This document shows positions 8,974 through 16,588 of a DNA stretch of 62,143 nucleotides, in pieces (within the stretch, counting starts at the first letter, position 1; the number at the start of each line of letters is the position of its first letter). Under the pieces are notes generated by a model, which was not told the DNA's origin, did not search any database, and saw only the letters and a list, made by a program, of their open reading frames with translations. Position numbers and translations under genes: made by a program. Origin of the DNA: Alphaproteobacteria bacterium (GTDB taxonomy: Bacteria > Pseudomonadota > Alphaproteobacteria > Bin65); NCBI GenBank assembly GCA_021776685.1, contig JAJFFJ010000033.1:1-62143 (forward strand), given 5' to 3'.

Positions 8974-9786
8974 TCAGGCGCTCGCCATCACCCAGATACC
9001 GCCGGTCAGGAACAATCCGCCCGTGATCCGTGCGAACCACTGGCCGTGGGGGGCCAGCTTTTCGACCAGAACGAAGATCGCGAGGCCGGCAATCCAGAAA
9101 AGGTTCATGATGCCGCCGGCGAACAGCAGCGCCATTAGGAACCAGCAGCAGCCGATGCAGTAAAGGCCGTGCTTCAGCCCGATGCGGAGCGCGCCCATCC
9201 GGCCCTTGCGGAAATTGCGGGACAGATATTCCGCGGGCGTCCGGCAGTGGCGCAGGCAGATGTCCTTGATGGGTGAGAGCTGATAGGCGCCTGCCGCCAG
9301 CAGCAGCCCGCCGGAGAGCCAGGGATTGAGGCTCCACATCAGCATCGCATGCATCAGCCCGGCTTGCTCCATCCCCCACTGCAATACGGTTGCCGCCAGG
9401 CTGAAGCCCAGCCAGGCGATGAGATAGCCCAGGCCGAAGATGGCTGTCGGCACCGCCGTGCCTTCCATCTGGCCCTTCTTTTGCGCGTGCCGGGTGACGC
9501 GGGCGTAGAGCAGGATCATCGGCGCGGCCGACGGCACCATCATGGCCACCATCATCACCCACCACATGACGAGCATGACCAGCCAGTAGTCCAGGCCCCA
9601 GCCCGCATTCGCGTGCGGCGCCACCGGTGGCGGAAACTGCCACGTGGACATGGCGCGCACACTCATGCCGGTGCCAGCGCCATCCAGCACGAACAGCCAG
9701 GCGAGCACGGCGATCAACGCGAGGCCGATGCCGACGATCCAGCGGTCGCGGCGGAGCAGTTCTTCTGTGGCGGAGGTGTCTTCCAT
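8974..9786 (-). CDS. DUF2182 integral membrane protein (predicted metal-binding)
   Basis: A 270-residue multi-pass protein, about six or seven transmembrane helices by eye. Family features are WWVMMVAMMVPSAAPM, the cytosolic-loop motif CLRHCRTPAEY, and GLYCIGCCWFLMALLF, giving five clustered cysteines plus Met-rich helices. This fits the annotation of the family as a predicted metal-binding membrane protein, whose function is not established. I prefer ATG 9786; an upstream TTG at 9807 would add seven residues. It is divergent from the cyclase-TPR gene and sits between two DUF1326 genes. Confidence 0.9.
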   Translation of the reverse strand: MEDTSATEELLRRDRWIVGIGLALIAVLAWLFVLDGAGTGMSVRAMSTWQFPPPVAPHANAGWGLDYWLVMLVMWWVMMVAMMVPSAAPMILLYARVTRHAQKKGQMEGTAVPTAIFGLGYLIAWLGFSLAATVLQWGMEQAGLMHAMLMWSLNPWLSGGLLLAAGAYQLSPIKDICLRHCRTPAEYLSRNFRKGRMGALRIGLKHGLYCIGCCWFLMALLFAGGIMNLFWIAGLAIFVLVEKLAPHGQWFARITGGLFLTGGIWVMASA

Positions 9787-9878
9787 CGGTCTCGTCTGAT
9801 ACGTCAATCTGGTCCGCTGTGGCCAGGGTTTCCCACGGCCATGCGGTTGCTATAGTACTGCGGGATGAAGGGTCTGCA

Positions 9879-11654
9879 ATGAACGATCAGCCGGTTGAGC
9901 GGCGGCTTTCCGCGATTCTCGCAGCAGATGTTGTTGGCTATTCGCGCCTGATGGGGGCGGATGAAGCCGGCACGCTTGCGCGGCTCAAGGCTGCGCGGCG
10001 CGAGGTGACTGACGCCCAGATCGAGAGCTTCGGCGGCCGGATCGTGAAAACCACTGGTGACGGCATGCTGGTGGAGTTTTCCAGCGCCGTCGCGGCGGTC
10101 GAGTGTGGTGTTGCGGTTCAGACGGCGATGTCTGGCAGGGAGCTTGAGCTGCCTGCGGATGACCGCCTGCGGTTTCGTATTGGCGTCAATATGGGCGACA
10201 TCATCATCGATGGTGATGACATCTTCGGTGATGGCGTCAATGTTGCTGCCCGCATTGAGGCAATCGCGGAGCCTGGGGGCGTGAGCATTTCGGGCGCGCT
10301 GTGGGACCAGGTGTCCGGCCGCATCAACGCCGGCTTCGTGGACGGCGGCATCCATCAGGTGAAGAATATCGACAGGCCCATTCAGGTCTGGCGATGGACC
10401 CCGGACGCCAACGCTGAACGTCACGCCGCCCCAGCGAAAATCAGCCAGATTTCTCCGGCAGAGCCAGATGTGCCATCGATCGCCGTCCTGCCCTTCGACA
10501 ATTTGAGCGGCGACCCGGACCAAGAATTTTTCGCCGACGGTCTCGCGGAAGACATCATCACGGCTTTGTCCAAGGTGCGCGGCCTGTTCGTCATCGCCCG
10601 CAGTTCGACCTTCGTATACAAGGATCAGGCGGTCGATATTCGCAAGGTGGCCGCAGATCTGGGGGTGCGCTACGTGCTGGAAGGCAGCGTCCGCAAAGGT
10701 GGCGAGCGCTTGCGCATTACCGCGCAGCTCATCGAAGCAGAATCCGGCAGTCACATTTGGGCCGAGCGCTATGACCGCATCGCGGCCGACGTGTTCGACG
10801 TCCAGGACGAGATGACCAAGGAGATCGTCGTCGCTCTGCGTGGTGAACTGACCGAAGGCGAAACCGCGCTGATGATTGGTGGCGGGACCAAAAGTCTTGA
10901 GGCGTGGAGTTATGGCGTAGAGGCCAACAAGCTGCTTGACCGCTTCACGGCTGCCGAGACCAAAAACGCCCGTGAACTGGCGCAAAAGGCGCTGGCTATC
11001 GACCCAGGTTATGCATTCGCCTGGGCGATTCTGGCGACCTGCTATTGGTACGAAGGCCGCCTCAAGGTGATCGGCGCCACGGGCCCGCTGATCGAAGCGA
11101 CACGCGAAAACCTTGACCGTGCCCTTGAACTGGACCCGAACCACCCGGCCGCTTTGGGCGTCAAGGCGCTGTCATGGTTGCCGCTCGGGCAGTGGGAAGA
11201 CGCAGTCGCGACCGCGGCGGAAGGTGTTCGAACGAATCCGGGAAGCGCGGATTCTCGGGGGTATTTGGGCTTTGCGCTGGCGAGTGCGGGAAGGCCGGAA
11301 GAAGCAATCGAGGCCTTCCGGGATGCGGCCCGGCTGAATCCTCATCATCCGATCTGGTATTTTGGCCTGTCGGCCCGCGCGCTGGAGGCAGTTGGCCGGT
11401 TTGACGATGCGATGGCGCAGTTGAGGCTGGCCCTAAAGCGGGAAGCTGACAATTTTCCAGCACACCTGCAGATCGCCAGCCTCGCCGCGCGCATGGGCGA
11501 CCGCGAAGCGAGCAAGGCTTCCGCGAGCTTTGTCATGCGCACAGTGCCCGATTTCAATTTGGAAACGGCGCGAACCTGGCTGGTGACAAAGCCAGGACCG
11601 TTCGTTGACGGATTTATCGAGGGCTTACGCCTGGCTGGCATCCCGGAAGGCTGA
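9879..11654 (+). CDS. Class III adenylate/guanylate cyclase with TolB-N-like and TPR domains
   Basis: A 591-residue cytosolic protein. Residues 1-185 are a class III nucleotide cyclase domain: AILAADVVGYSRLM with the first metal Asp, KTTGDGMLVEF with the second, and NVAARIEAIAEPGG with the conserved Asn and Arg. Residues about 205-330 form the TolB-N-like segment common in these proteins (IAVLPFDNLSGDPDQEFFADGLAEDI). Residues about 370-580 are TPR repeats. It should make cAMP or cGMP; substrate preference is not clear. ATG 9879 is used; upstream codons in frame lack family similarity. The architecture is common in rhizobia and relatives. It converges with DUF1326 copy 2. Confidence 0.92.
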   Translation: MNDQPVERRLSAILAADVVGYSRLMGADEAGTLARLKAARREVTDAQIESFGGRIVKTTGDGMLVEFSSAVAAVECGVAVQTAMSGRELELPADDRLRFRIGVNMGDIIIDGDDIFGDGVNVAARIEAIAEPGGVSISGALWDQVSGRINAGFVDGGIHQVKNIDRPIQVWRWTPDANAERHAAPAKISQISPAEPDVPSIAVLPFDNLSGDPDQEFFADGLAEDIITALSKVRGLFVIARSSTFVYKDQAVDIRKVAADLGVRYVLEGSVRKGGERLRITAQLIEAESGSHIWAERYDRIAADVFDVQDEMTKEIVVALRGELTEGETALMIGGGTKSLEAWSYGVEANKLLDRFTAAETKNARELAQKALAIDPGYAFAWAILATCYWYEGRLKVIGATGPLIEATRENLDRALELDPNHPAALGVKALSWLPLGQWEDAVATAAEGVRTNPGSADSRGYLGFALASAGRPEEAIEAFRDAARLNPHHPIWYFGLSARALEAVGRFDDAMAQLRLALKREADNFPAHLQIASLAARMGDREASKASASFVMRTVPDFNLETARTWLVTKPGPFVDGFIEGLRLAGIPEG

Positions 11655-11682
11655 AGAAGTCTCTGACCCTCCGGGAATGCCA
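11637..11682. terminator. Candidate hairpin between convergent genes
   Basis: An imperfect inverted repeat (GGCATCCCGGAAGG against CCTCCGGGAATGCC, allowing one bulge) overlaps the end of the cyclase gene and the 48-bp gap to the convergent DUF1326 gene. There is no T-run on either side, so it is only a weak candidate for a shared transcription end. Confidence 0.3.
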
Positions 11683-11702
11683 AACGCGCTTCAGGTAAGA
11701 AT

Positions 11703-12344
11703 CTAGGCGCCGCGCGGATTGACGATGCCGTGGTTGTTCAGATGAAGGTGGGCGAACTGGCCATAGGCATTTTCCCAGGACAGCTCGATGGGCCCCTGGG
11801 TCTTTGCCGTGCCACTACCCATTTCGGCGACTTCATACTCAAACCCGCCAACCAGATCGATTCGCGCGCGATGTTCTTCGCCGCTCATCGGGTTCTTGAT
11901 CGGCTCCCCAGCGGTTTCGATCAGACCGTCCACTTTGACATGGCCGACGCGCCCTTCCACATCGACGCCGATGTCGATCGACTTGAAGACTGGGTCGTGC
12001 ACGGTCGTCATCGTGGACGCGAAGACGTTCCACATGGTGGCAAACGGGTCTGTGTCCTGGCCCGTGAGGATTGCGAGCAGCGCGTTGCGTTGCGCGTCGT
12101 CCGCGTTTTCATCAACCACGGCGAACACCTCGCCATTCCCCTCATGAATGGCCCCCGGCCATTTGAGCACGGCCACTGCGGTCAACCCATCCAGATTGAC
12201 GTCGCCATAGTGGCCCTTTTTGATGACAAAACCGGCCACCGCCTGGCAGTCGCCGTGGGTCGGCAGCGCATTGAACTGGCATGGGCAGCCATAGTCGCAG
12301 TTGCACGTGACGAACTCGTCGCCCTGGATTTCCCATGGTGTCAT
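11703..12344 (-). CDS. DUF1326 protein, copy 2
   Basis: A 213-residue paralogue of the protein at 7777-8412. It keeps the same cysteine cluster (C14-x-C16-x3-C20-x-C22 and C33) in an almost identical context, and the shared GEPIKNPMSGEEH and FEYEVAEMGSG segments near the C-terminus. ATG 12344 is chosen because GGAGGG lies about eight bases upstream; a start seven codons earlier would swallow this RBS. It is transcribed towards the cyclase-TPR gene and divergent from the cyclase-family hydrolase at 12506. The function is unknown. Confidence 0.92.
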   Translation of the reverse strand: MTPWEIQGDEFVTCNCDYGCPCQFNALPTHGDCQAVAGFVIKKGHYGDVNLDGLTAVAVLKWPGAIHEGNGEVFAVVDENADDAQRNALLAILTGQDTDPFATMWNVFASTMTTVHDPVFKSIDIGVDVEGRVGHVKVDGLIETAGEPIKNPMSGEEHRARIDLVGGFEYEVAEMGSGTAKTQGPIELSWENAYGQFAHLHLNNHGIVNPRGA

Positions 12345-12505
12345 TGATTGTCCCTCCTGTTTCACCGCCCTGAAATTTGCGCGGCGCCGACTCTTGCGGC
12401 CGGAACGGAGAATATAGCGGAATCCCGCACAAACGGGTGCACTTTTGGCAGATGCCCGCTAGGCTTTCCGCGCAACACTGGGTTCAAACCATCGAGAGAT
12501 TCGCC

Positions 12506-13282
12506 ATGGCTCGCCAGATCATCGACCTGTCGATCTGCATAGAAAACGAGATTATTTCCGACCCTGTGCCCTTCAATCCGCAGGTGCAGTATTTCGACCA
12601 TGAGATGACCGCCGGCCAGATGGCGCAATTCTTTCCGGGCCTGAAAAAAGACGACTTGCCGGACGGGGAAGGCTGGGCGATCGAGCGGATCGAACTGATC
12701 ACCCACAACGGCACCCACCTGGATGCGCCCTATCATTTCGCGTCGACCATGAACCAGGGCGAGCGGGCAATCACCATCGACGAGGTGCCCCTGGAATGGT
12801 GCATGGGGCCGGGGGTGAAGCTGGATTTCCGCCATTTCGATGACGGCTATGTGGTGACGGAGGACGATGTGGAAGCGGAATTGAAGCGCATCGGCCACGA
12901 CCTCCAGCCCATGGAGATCGTTGTGGTCAACACCCGTGCGGGCGAGGCCTATGGCGGCGACGGTTATGTGGATGCGGGCTGCGGCATGGGCCGGGAGGCG
13001 ACCCTCTATCTGCTGGAACGCGGTGTGCGGGTGACCGGCACCGACGCCTGGTCATGGGACGCACCCTTCAGCCATACGGCGGAGAAATGGGAGGAAAGCC
13101 ACGACCCCTCCATCATCTGGGAAGGTCATCGCGCCAGCCGGGAGATCGGCTATTGCCACCTGGAGAAGTTGCACAATCTGGAAGTGCTGCCCGGCGATGG
13201 CTTCCAGGTCATCTGCCTGCCCGTGAAGATCAAGGGGGCGTCCGCGGGTTGGACCCGCGCGGTCGCGGTGATCGAGGACTAG
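12506..13282 (+). CDS. Cyclase-family (kynurenine formamidase-like) metal-dependent hydrolase
   Basis: A 258-residue protein of the cyclase/arylformamidase family. The metal-binding signature HNGTHLDAPYHF is visible at about residues 69-80, and a further conserved segment GCGMGREATLYLLERGVRVTGTDAWSWD lies in the second half. Family members hydrolyse N-formylkynurenine, isatin or related amides; this substrate is not known. ATG 12506 has GAGAGA upstream. Longer in-frame starts (from 12377) run into the promoter region shared with DUF1326 copy 2 and are not used. Confidence 0.9.
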   Translation: MARQIIDLSICIENEIISDPVPFNPQVQYFDHEMTAGQMAQFFPGLKKDDLPDGEGWAIERIELITHNGTHLDAPYHFASTMNQGERAITIDEVPLEWCMGPGVKLDFRHFDDGYVVTEDDVEAELKRIGHDLQPMEIVVVNTRAGEAYGGDGYVDAGCGMGREATLYLLERGVRVTGTDAWSWDAPFSHTAEKWEESHDPSIIWEGHRASREIGYCHLEKLHNLEVLPGDGFQVICLPVKIKGASAGWTRAVAVIED

Positions 13283-13293
13283 CGGGCGATTCT

Positions 13294-13857
13294 TTAACGG
13301 TTCTGGCCGGGGACCCAGAGGACGTCGGTGGCGCCATTGTCGTTCAGCTTGCGGGCCAGCACGAACAGGTGGTCCGACAGGCGGTTGATATACTGGATCG
13401 CCACCGGATTGATGTCCTCGGTTTCGGCTGTTGCGGTCATCTCCCGCTCGGCCCGGCGCGCCACGGTGCGCGCCAGATGCAGCCATGCGGCTGCGGCACT
13501 GCCACCGGGCAGGATGAAGGATGTCAGCGGCGGGATTTCCGCATTCATCGCGTCGATCTCATTCTCCAGCCGCGTTACCTGCTCAGGGCTCATGCGCAGC
13601 GGCGGATATTTCGGATCTTCCTGCTCCGGCGTGCAGAGGTCCGCGCCCAGGTCGAACAGATCATTCTGGATGCGGGCGATCATCTCATCGGCATCACCGT
13701 CCGTGTGCTGGCGCGAAAGGCCCAGAATACCGTTGCATTCGTCGGTGGTACCATAGGCGGCGACCCGGGGGTCGTGCTTCGCCACCCGTTCGCCGTCGCC
13801 AAGGGACGTCTGCCCCTTGTCACCGCCGCGCGTATAGATCTTGTCGAGTTTGACCAT
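13294..13857 (-). CDS. pduO: PduO-type cob(I)alamin adenosyltransferase
   Basis: A 187-residue ATP:cob(I)alamin adenosyltransferase. Diagnostic features are the N-terminal ATP-binding segment YTRGGDKGQTSL, AAYGTTDECNGILG, and the C-terminal helix ARTVARRAEREM with QYINRLSDHLFVLAR. It makes adenosylcobalamin, the cofactor of methylmalonyl-CoA and ethylmalonyl-CoA mutases. It lies directly downstream of the twin-TM gene (42-bp gap), an arrangement common in alphaproteobacteria, where etfB normally follows; here etfB is displaced by about 7.3 kb. Confidence 0.95.
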   Translation of the reverse strand: MVKLDKIYTRGGDKGQTSLGDGERVAKHDPRVAAYGTTDECNGILGLSRQHTDGDADEMIARIQNDLFDLGADLCTPEQEDPKYPPLRMSPEQVTRLENEIDAMNAEIPPLTSFILPGGSAAAAWLHLARTVARRAEREMTATAETEDINPVAIQYINRLSDHLFVLARKLNDNGATDVLWVPGQNR

Positions 13858-13899
13858 AGGTATCTGTCCTGGCTCAGGTAGTCATTTCAGGTGGCCGTT

Positions 13900-14094
13900 T
13901 CAGGTAGTCAGGGCAAAATAGGCGAGCAGGAAGGCGACCGCGAGCACCTGGAAGAAGACGCGCGAACGCATCAGCTTGTTGCCCCACTTGTCGTTGAACT
14001 CGCCACCGCGCGCCATACCGATAATGCCGGCGAACAAGGAAGCGACCACCAGCACAATGCAGATGATCGCCAGGATAAGAATAAACGTAGCCAT
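13900..14094 (-). CDS. Twin-transmembrane HIG1-domain protein
   Basis: A 64-residue membrane protein with two hydrophobic helices (about residues 3-27 and 46-63) joined by a short polar loop, GGEFNDKWGNKLMRSRVFFQ. This is the HIG1-type pattern, related to mitochondrial respiratory supercomplex factors (Rcf1/Hig1). In alphaproteobacteria this small gene typically precedes the PduO-type adenosyltransferase, as here. Its bacterial function is not established. Confidence 0.9.
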   Translation of the reverse strand: MATFILILAIICIVLVVASLFAGIIGMARGGEFNDKWGNKLMRSRVFFQVLAVAFLLAYFALTT

Positions 14095-14181
14095 GGGACG
14101 AATATAGGTGCTGGCCGGGCCGCTGCCCAGCCAGTCACCTGTGCCAGAGCGTAGCGGCGGCCCGGTTCAGCCGGTCAGGTG

Positions 14182-14469
14182 TTACGCGTTGGCGGCAGCG
14201 ACGATGCCCCGGTAGGGACCAACCGCATAGACCTCGGCGGTCAGTAGCCCGGCCTTGACCAGCGGCAGCTCGCCGAGACGGGAATTCACCTCGTCTTCGC
14301 TGGCCGCTTCGATGACGAGCACCGCGCCCATGCCGTCGTTGCGGCTGTAAATCTCCCGAATGAAGTCGGCGGCGAACATCTGAAGCGCCATCTTGGATTC
14401 TGCTTCCATGTGCGGCGCAAATTCCTCGGCCGGCTTGTCTGCGCGTGTGGCGACCACAATAACTTTCAT
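14182..14469 (-). CDS. YCII-domain (muconolactone isomerase-like) protein
   Basis: A 95-residue single-domain protein with the ferredoxin-like fold of YCII/muconolactone isomerase relatives: MKVIVVATRADKPAEEFAPHMEAE with a conserved His, GAVLVIEAASEDEVNSRLGELPLVKAG, and AEVYAVGPY. The His/Asp pair is typical, but no reaction can be assigned. A barstar identity was considered because the next gene upstream encodes a barnase-like RNase; the sequence does not fit that family. Confidence 0.8.
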   Translation of the reverse strand: MKVIVVATRADKPAEEFAPHMEAESKMALQMFAADFIREIYSRNDGMGAVLVIEAASEDEVNSRLGELPLVKAGLLTAEVYAVGPYRGIVAAANA

Positions 14470-14567
14470 CTGATTTCTCCTCCCCAGAGTTCATTTTCAG
14501 CGCAGTCACTAGCACAAGGCTGCCGTCGACTGCCATGTCGTCTGTGCAAGGCGGGGGTCTTCCCTAT

Positions 14568-15071
14568 TCAGCGCGACGGCACCCGGCGGAAGCTGCGGTA
14601 ATGATCCATGGTCACCCAGATGCGCCAGCGTCCTTTGGTGCTGCGCGCGAATACCAGTCTGCGCGCGCCGCGGCGGCCGCCGCGCCAGCGCCCGTCATAG
14701 TCCAGATCCGCCTCCACATAGCGGTAATCCCGCGGCAGCCGGCGCTCGCGGTTGCTGAATCGGTTACCGCCAATCGCGTGGCCCCGCGCAACCCGCCACA
14801 GGCTGCTGCCGCGCCGCCAGCCGCGTCGCCGCGCCTGGCCTTTTGTCAGATAGCACCGGGGCAGCCTGCCGGTGCTATGAACTGTCCAGATCACGCCCAC
14901 CGCCGCCCGGGTGTAGCGCAGGCCCATCCGCTCAACGAAACGCCGCAGCTGCGCCCGCGCCGCCTCCGGCATGGTGACCCTGGCGCCACAGACAGGCGTC
15001 TGCGCAGCAACCGGCGACACCTCAAGGGCAAGGCCGGAAACGGCGAACAGGATGGCGGCTATTCGGATCAA
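14568..15071 (-). CDS. Secreted barnase-type ribonuclease
   Basis: A 167-residue protein with a signal peptide (residues 1-24, cleavage after VAA-Q) and a C-terminal barnase/guanyl-preferring RNase domain (about 68-163). All key barnase positions are recognisable: Lys27 corresponds to K77 (YLTKGQA), Glu73 to E120 (VEADLDY), Arg83 and Arg87 to R130 and R138, and His102 to H157 (TMDHYRSF); the SIGGDxFSNRE element appears as AIGGNRFSNRE. It should cleave RNA outside the cytoplasm. Cys28 and Cys73 could form a disulphide. The start is TTG 15071, supported by AAGGAG eight bases upstream. The mature protein is extremely Arg-rich. No barstar-like inhibitor gene is adjacent. Confidence 0.9.
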   Translation of the reverse strand: MIRIAAILFAVSGLALEVSPVAAQTPVCGARVTMPEAARAQLRRFVERMGLRYTRAAVGVIWTVHSTGRLPRCYLTKGQARRRGWRRGSSLWRVARGHAIGGNRFSNRERRLPRDYRYVEADLDYDGRWRGGRRGARRLVFARSTKGRWRIWVTMDHYRSFRRVPSR

Positions 15072-15220
15072 GGGCGGACTCCTTCCTGGTGTGGCGGGCC
15101 CAATGTCGCCGGATCTCGTTACTCGACCTCGTTACGCGACCTCGTGACTGGACCTCGCGGCAGGTTCGGCCCATTTTGGCAGAGACCACGCGCAAGTGAA
15201 GTCCTCAGGAGTGCACAAGC

Positions 15221-15700
15221 ATGGCAGCCAAGACCCACCTTTATCGCGCCACAGTCGCCTGGACCGGTGCGGCCGGCGGCACCACGGAAAGCTATGACAG
15301 CTATTCCCGGGACTATGATATCCGCATGGAGGGCAAGCCAGCCCTGCCGGGTTCCGCCGATCCGGGATTTCGCGGCGATCCGGCGCGGCACAATCCCGAA
15401 GACCTGATGGTGGGCGCGCTCTCCTCCTGCCACATGCTCTGGTACCTGCACCTGTGCTCGGCCAAGGGCGTCAAGGTCGTGGCCTACGAGGATGCTGCAG
15501 AGGGCGCCATGGTCGAAGAACCGGGCAATGGCCGCTTTACGGAAGTGGTCCTCAGGCCGGTGGTGACGATCACGGCGGACAGTGATGCCGACCGCGCTCG
15601 TGACCTGCACGGTCGTGCCCACGACGAATGCTTCATCGCCAACTCGGTGAATTTTCCGGTGCGCTGCGAACCGGATATCAGAGTGGCCAGCGCCCCGTGA
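15221..15700 (+). CDS. OsmC family protein
   Basis: A 159-residue OsmC/Ohr-type protein. The two redox cysteines sit in SSCHMLWYLHLC and HDECFIANSVNFPV, and NPEDLMVGALSSCH is the hallmark helix start. Family members reduce organic peroxides or act as thiol-dependent detoxification proteins; OsmC and YhfA subgroups are hard to separate by eye. It is translationally coupled to the next small gene (GTGA overlap at 15697-15700). Confidence 0.93.
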   Translation: MAAKTHLYRATVAWTGAAGGTTESYDSYSRDYDIRMEGKPALPGSADPGFRGDPARHNPEDLMVGALSSCHMLWYLHLCSAKGVKVVAYEDAAEGAMVEEPGNGRFTEVVLRPVVTITADSDADRARDLHGRAHDECFIANSVNFPVRCEPDIRVASAP

Positions 15701-15939
15701 GCCCGACGCTGCGCGACCAATCCGGCGCCGGCGCGTGGCCGCTGGTGGTTTGGGGCCTCGGCATGATTCCAACGACGATCTGGGTCTGGATCACCGACTG
15801 GCCGACAACCTGTGCTCCCGGCACCGTTGATTGGGCGAGCTGCATCGGTGAGGCGGTGCTGCTCTCAGTTGTTGGCTTGATGTATGGGTTGTTCTGGCCG
15901 GTTTACTGGTTTGTCATGCTGATTGAGGCCGCGACCTAG
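15697..15939 (+). CDS. Small two-TM membrane protein coupled to osmC
   Basis: An 80-residue protein starting with GTG at 15697 inside the OsmC stop (GTGA), so translation is probably coupled. It has two hydrophobic segments (about residues 12-30, AWPLVVWGLGMIPTTIWVW, and 48-72, AVLLSVVGLMYGLFWPVYWF) separated by a loop with two cysteines (TTCAPGTVDWASC). I do not recognise the family. A longer frame from 15628 would overlap OsmC deeply and is rejected. Confidence 0.7.
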   Translation: MSPTLRDQSGAGAWPLVVWGLGMIPTTIWVWITDWPTTCAPGTVDWASCIGEAVLLSVVGLMYGLFWPVYWFVMLIEAAT

Positions 15940-15942
15940 GGC

Positions 15943-16572
15943 CTAGCCTTGCCGCCGGGCGAGCGCGAGGCCCAGGCTCACGCCCAAAAGCAACGTACCG
16001 CTGACGCCGTTTCGAATTCGCGCCAGCCGACGGCTGACCAGCCAGGGCCGGAGTTGCCCTGCCAGCAGGGCATATCCGCTGTCCAGAACCACCGCGATGG
16101 CCAGGAAGGCGAGGCTCAGAACCAGCAACTGCGGCCCGACCGATATCGCCGGATCAATGAACTGCGGGAAGAAGGCGACGTAGAAGACCACCGACTTCGG
16201 ATTGGTGAAGCCAACGACGAAGCCTTGCCAGAACAGGTTGCGGATCGCGGGCGCCGGCACCTCGCCGCTCGCCTCTGGCGGCCAGAGAGCGGCACGCCAG
16301 AATTTCCACGCCAGCCATACCAGCCAGGCAACGCCGATCCACCGCACCCATTCGAAGATGTCCGCCATCAGGGTCAGCACAGTGGTCAGCCCGATGGCGC
16401 CGAAGCCGATCAGGATCGCCGTGCCGACGAGCGCGCCAAAGACGGTCATCAGCCCCGCCTGCCGCCCGTGGCCCAGCGCATTCGCCACCACCAGCGTCAC
16501 CACCGGACCGGGAATGATCACCACTGCCGCTGCCGTGATGCAAAAGGCAAGAAACAGGTCGGGGTTGATCAC
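15943..16572 (-). CDS. LysE family amino-acid exporter
   Basis: A 209-residue LysE/RhtB-type translocator with about six transmembrane helices. The N-terminus (MINPDLFLAFCITAAAVVIIPGPVV) carries the family's conserved PGP, followed by GRQAGLMTVFGALVGT and GFVVGFTNPKSVVFYVAFFPQFI. Such proteins export amino acids or derivatives across the inner membrane. The start is GTG 16572. It converges with the small membrane protein gene and lies 16 bp downstream of mcd on the same strand. Confidence 0.93.
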   Translation of the reverse strand: MINPDLFLAFCITAAAVVIIPGPVVTLVVANALGHGRQAGLMTVFGALVGTAILIGFGAIGLTTVLTLMADIFEWVRWIGVAWLVWLAWKFWRAALWPPEASGEVPAPAIRNLFWQGFVVGFTNPKSVVFYVAFFPQFIDPAISVGPQLLVLSLAFLAIAVVLDSGYALLAGQLRPWLVSRRLARIRNGVSGTLLLGVSLGLALARRQG

Positions 16573-16588
16573 GATTTTGTCCTAGGGA

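Noticed and set aside
9804-11144. 446-codon frame opposite the cyclase-TPR gene
   Set aside because: Antisense shadow; the cyclase motifs are intact on the other strand.
14182-14469. YciI-like gene as a barstar immunity gene for the adjacent RNase
   Set aside because: Its motifs are those of YCII/muconolactone isomerase-like proteins; barstar signature residues are missing.
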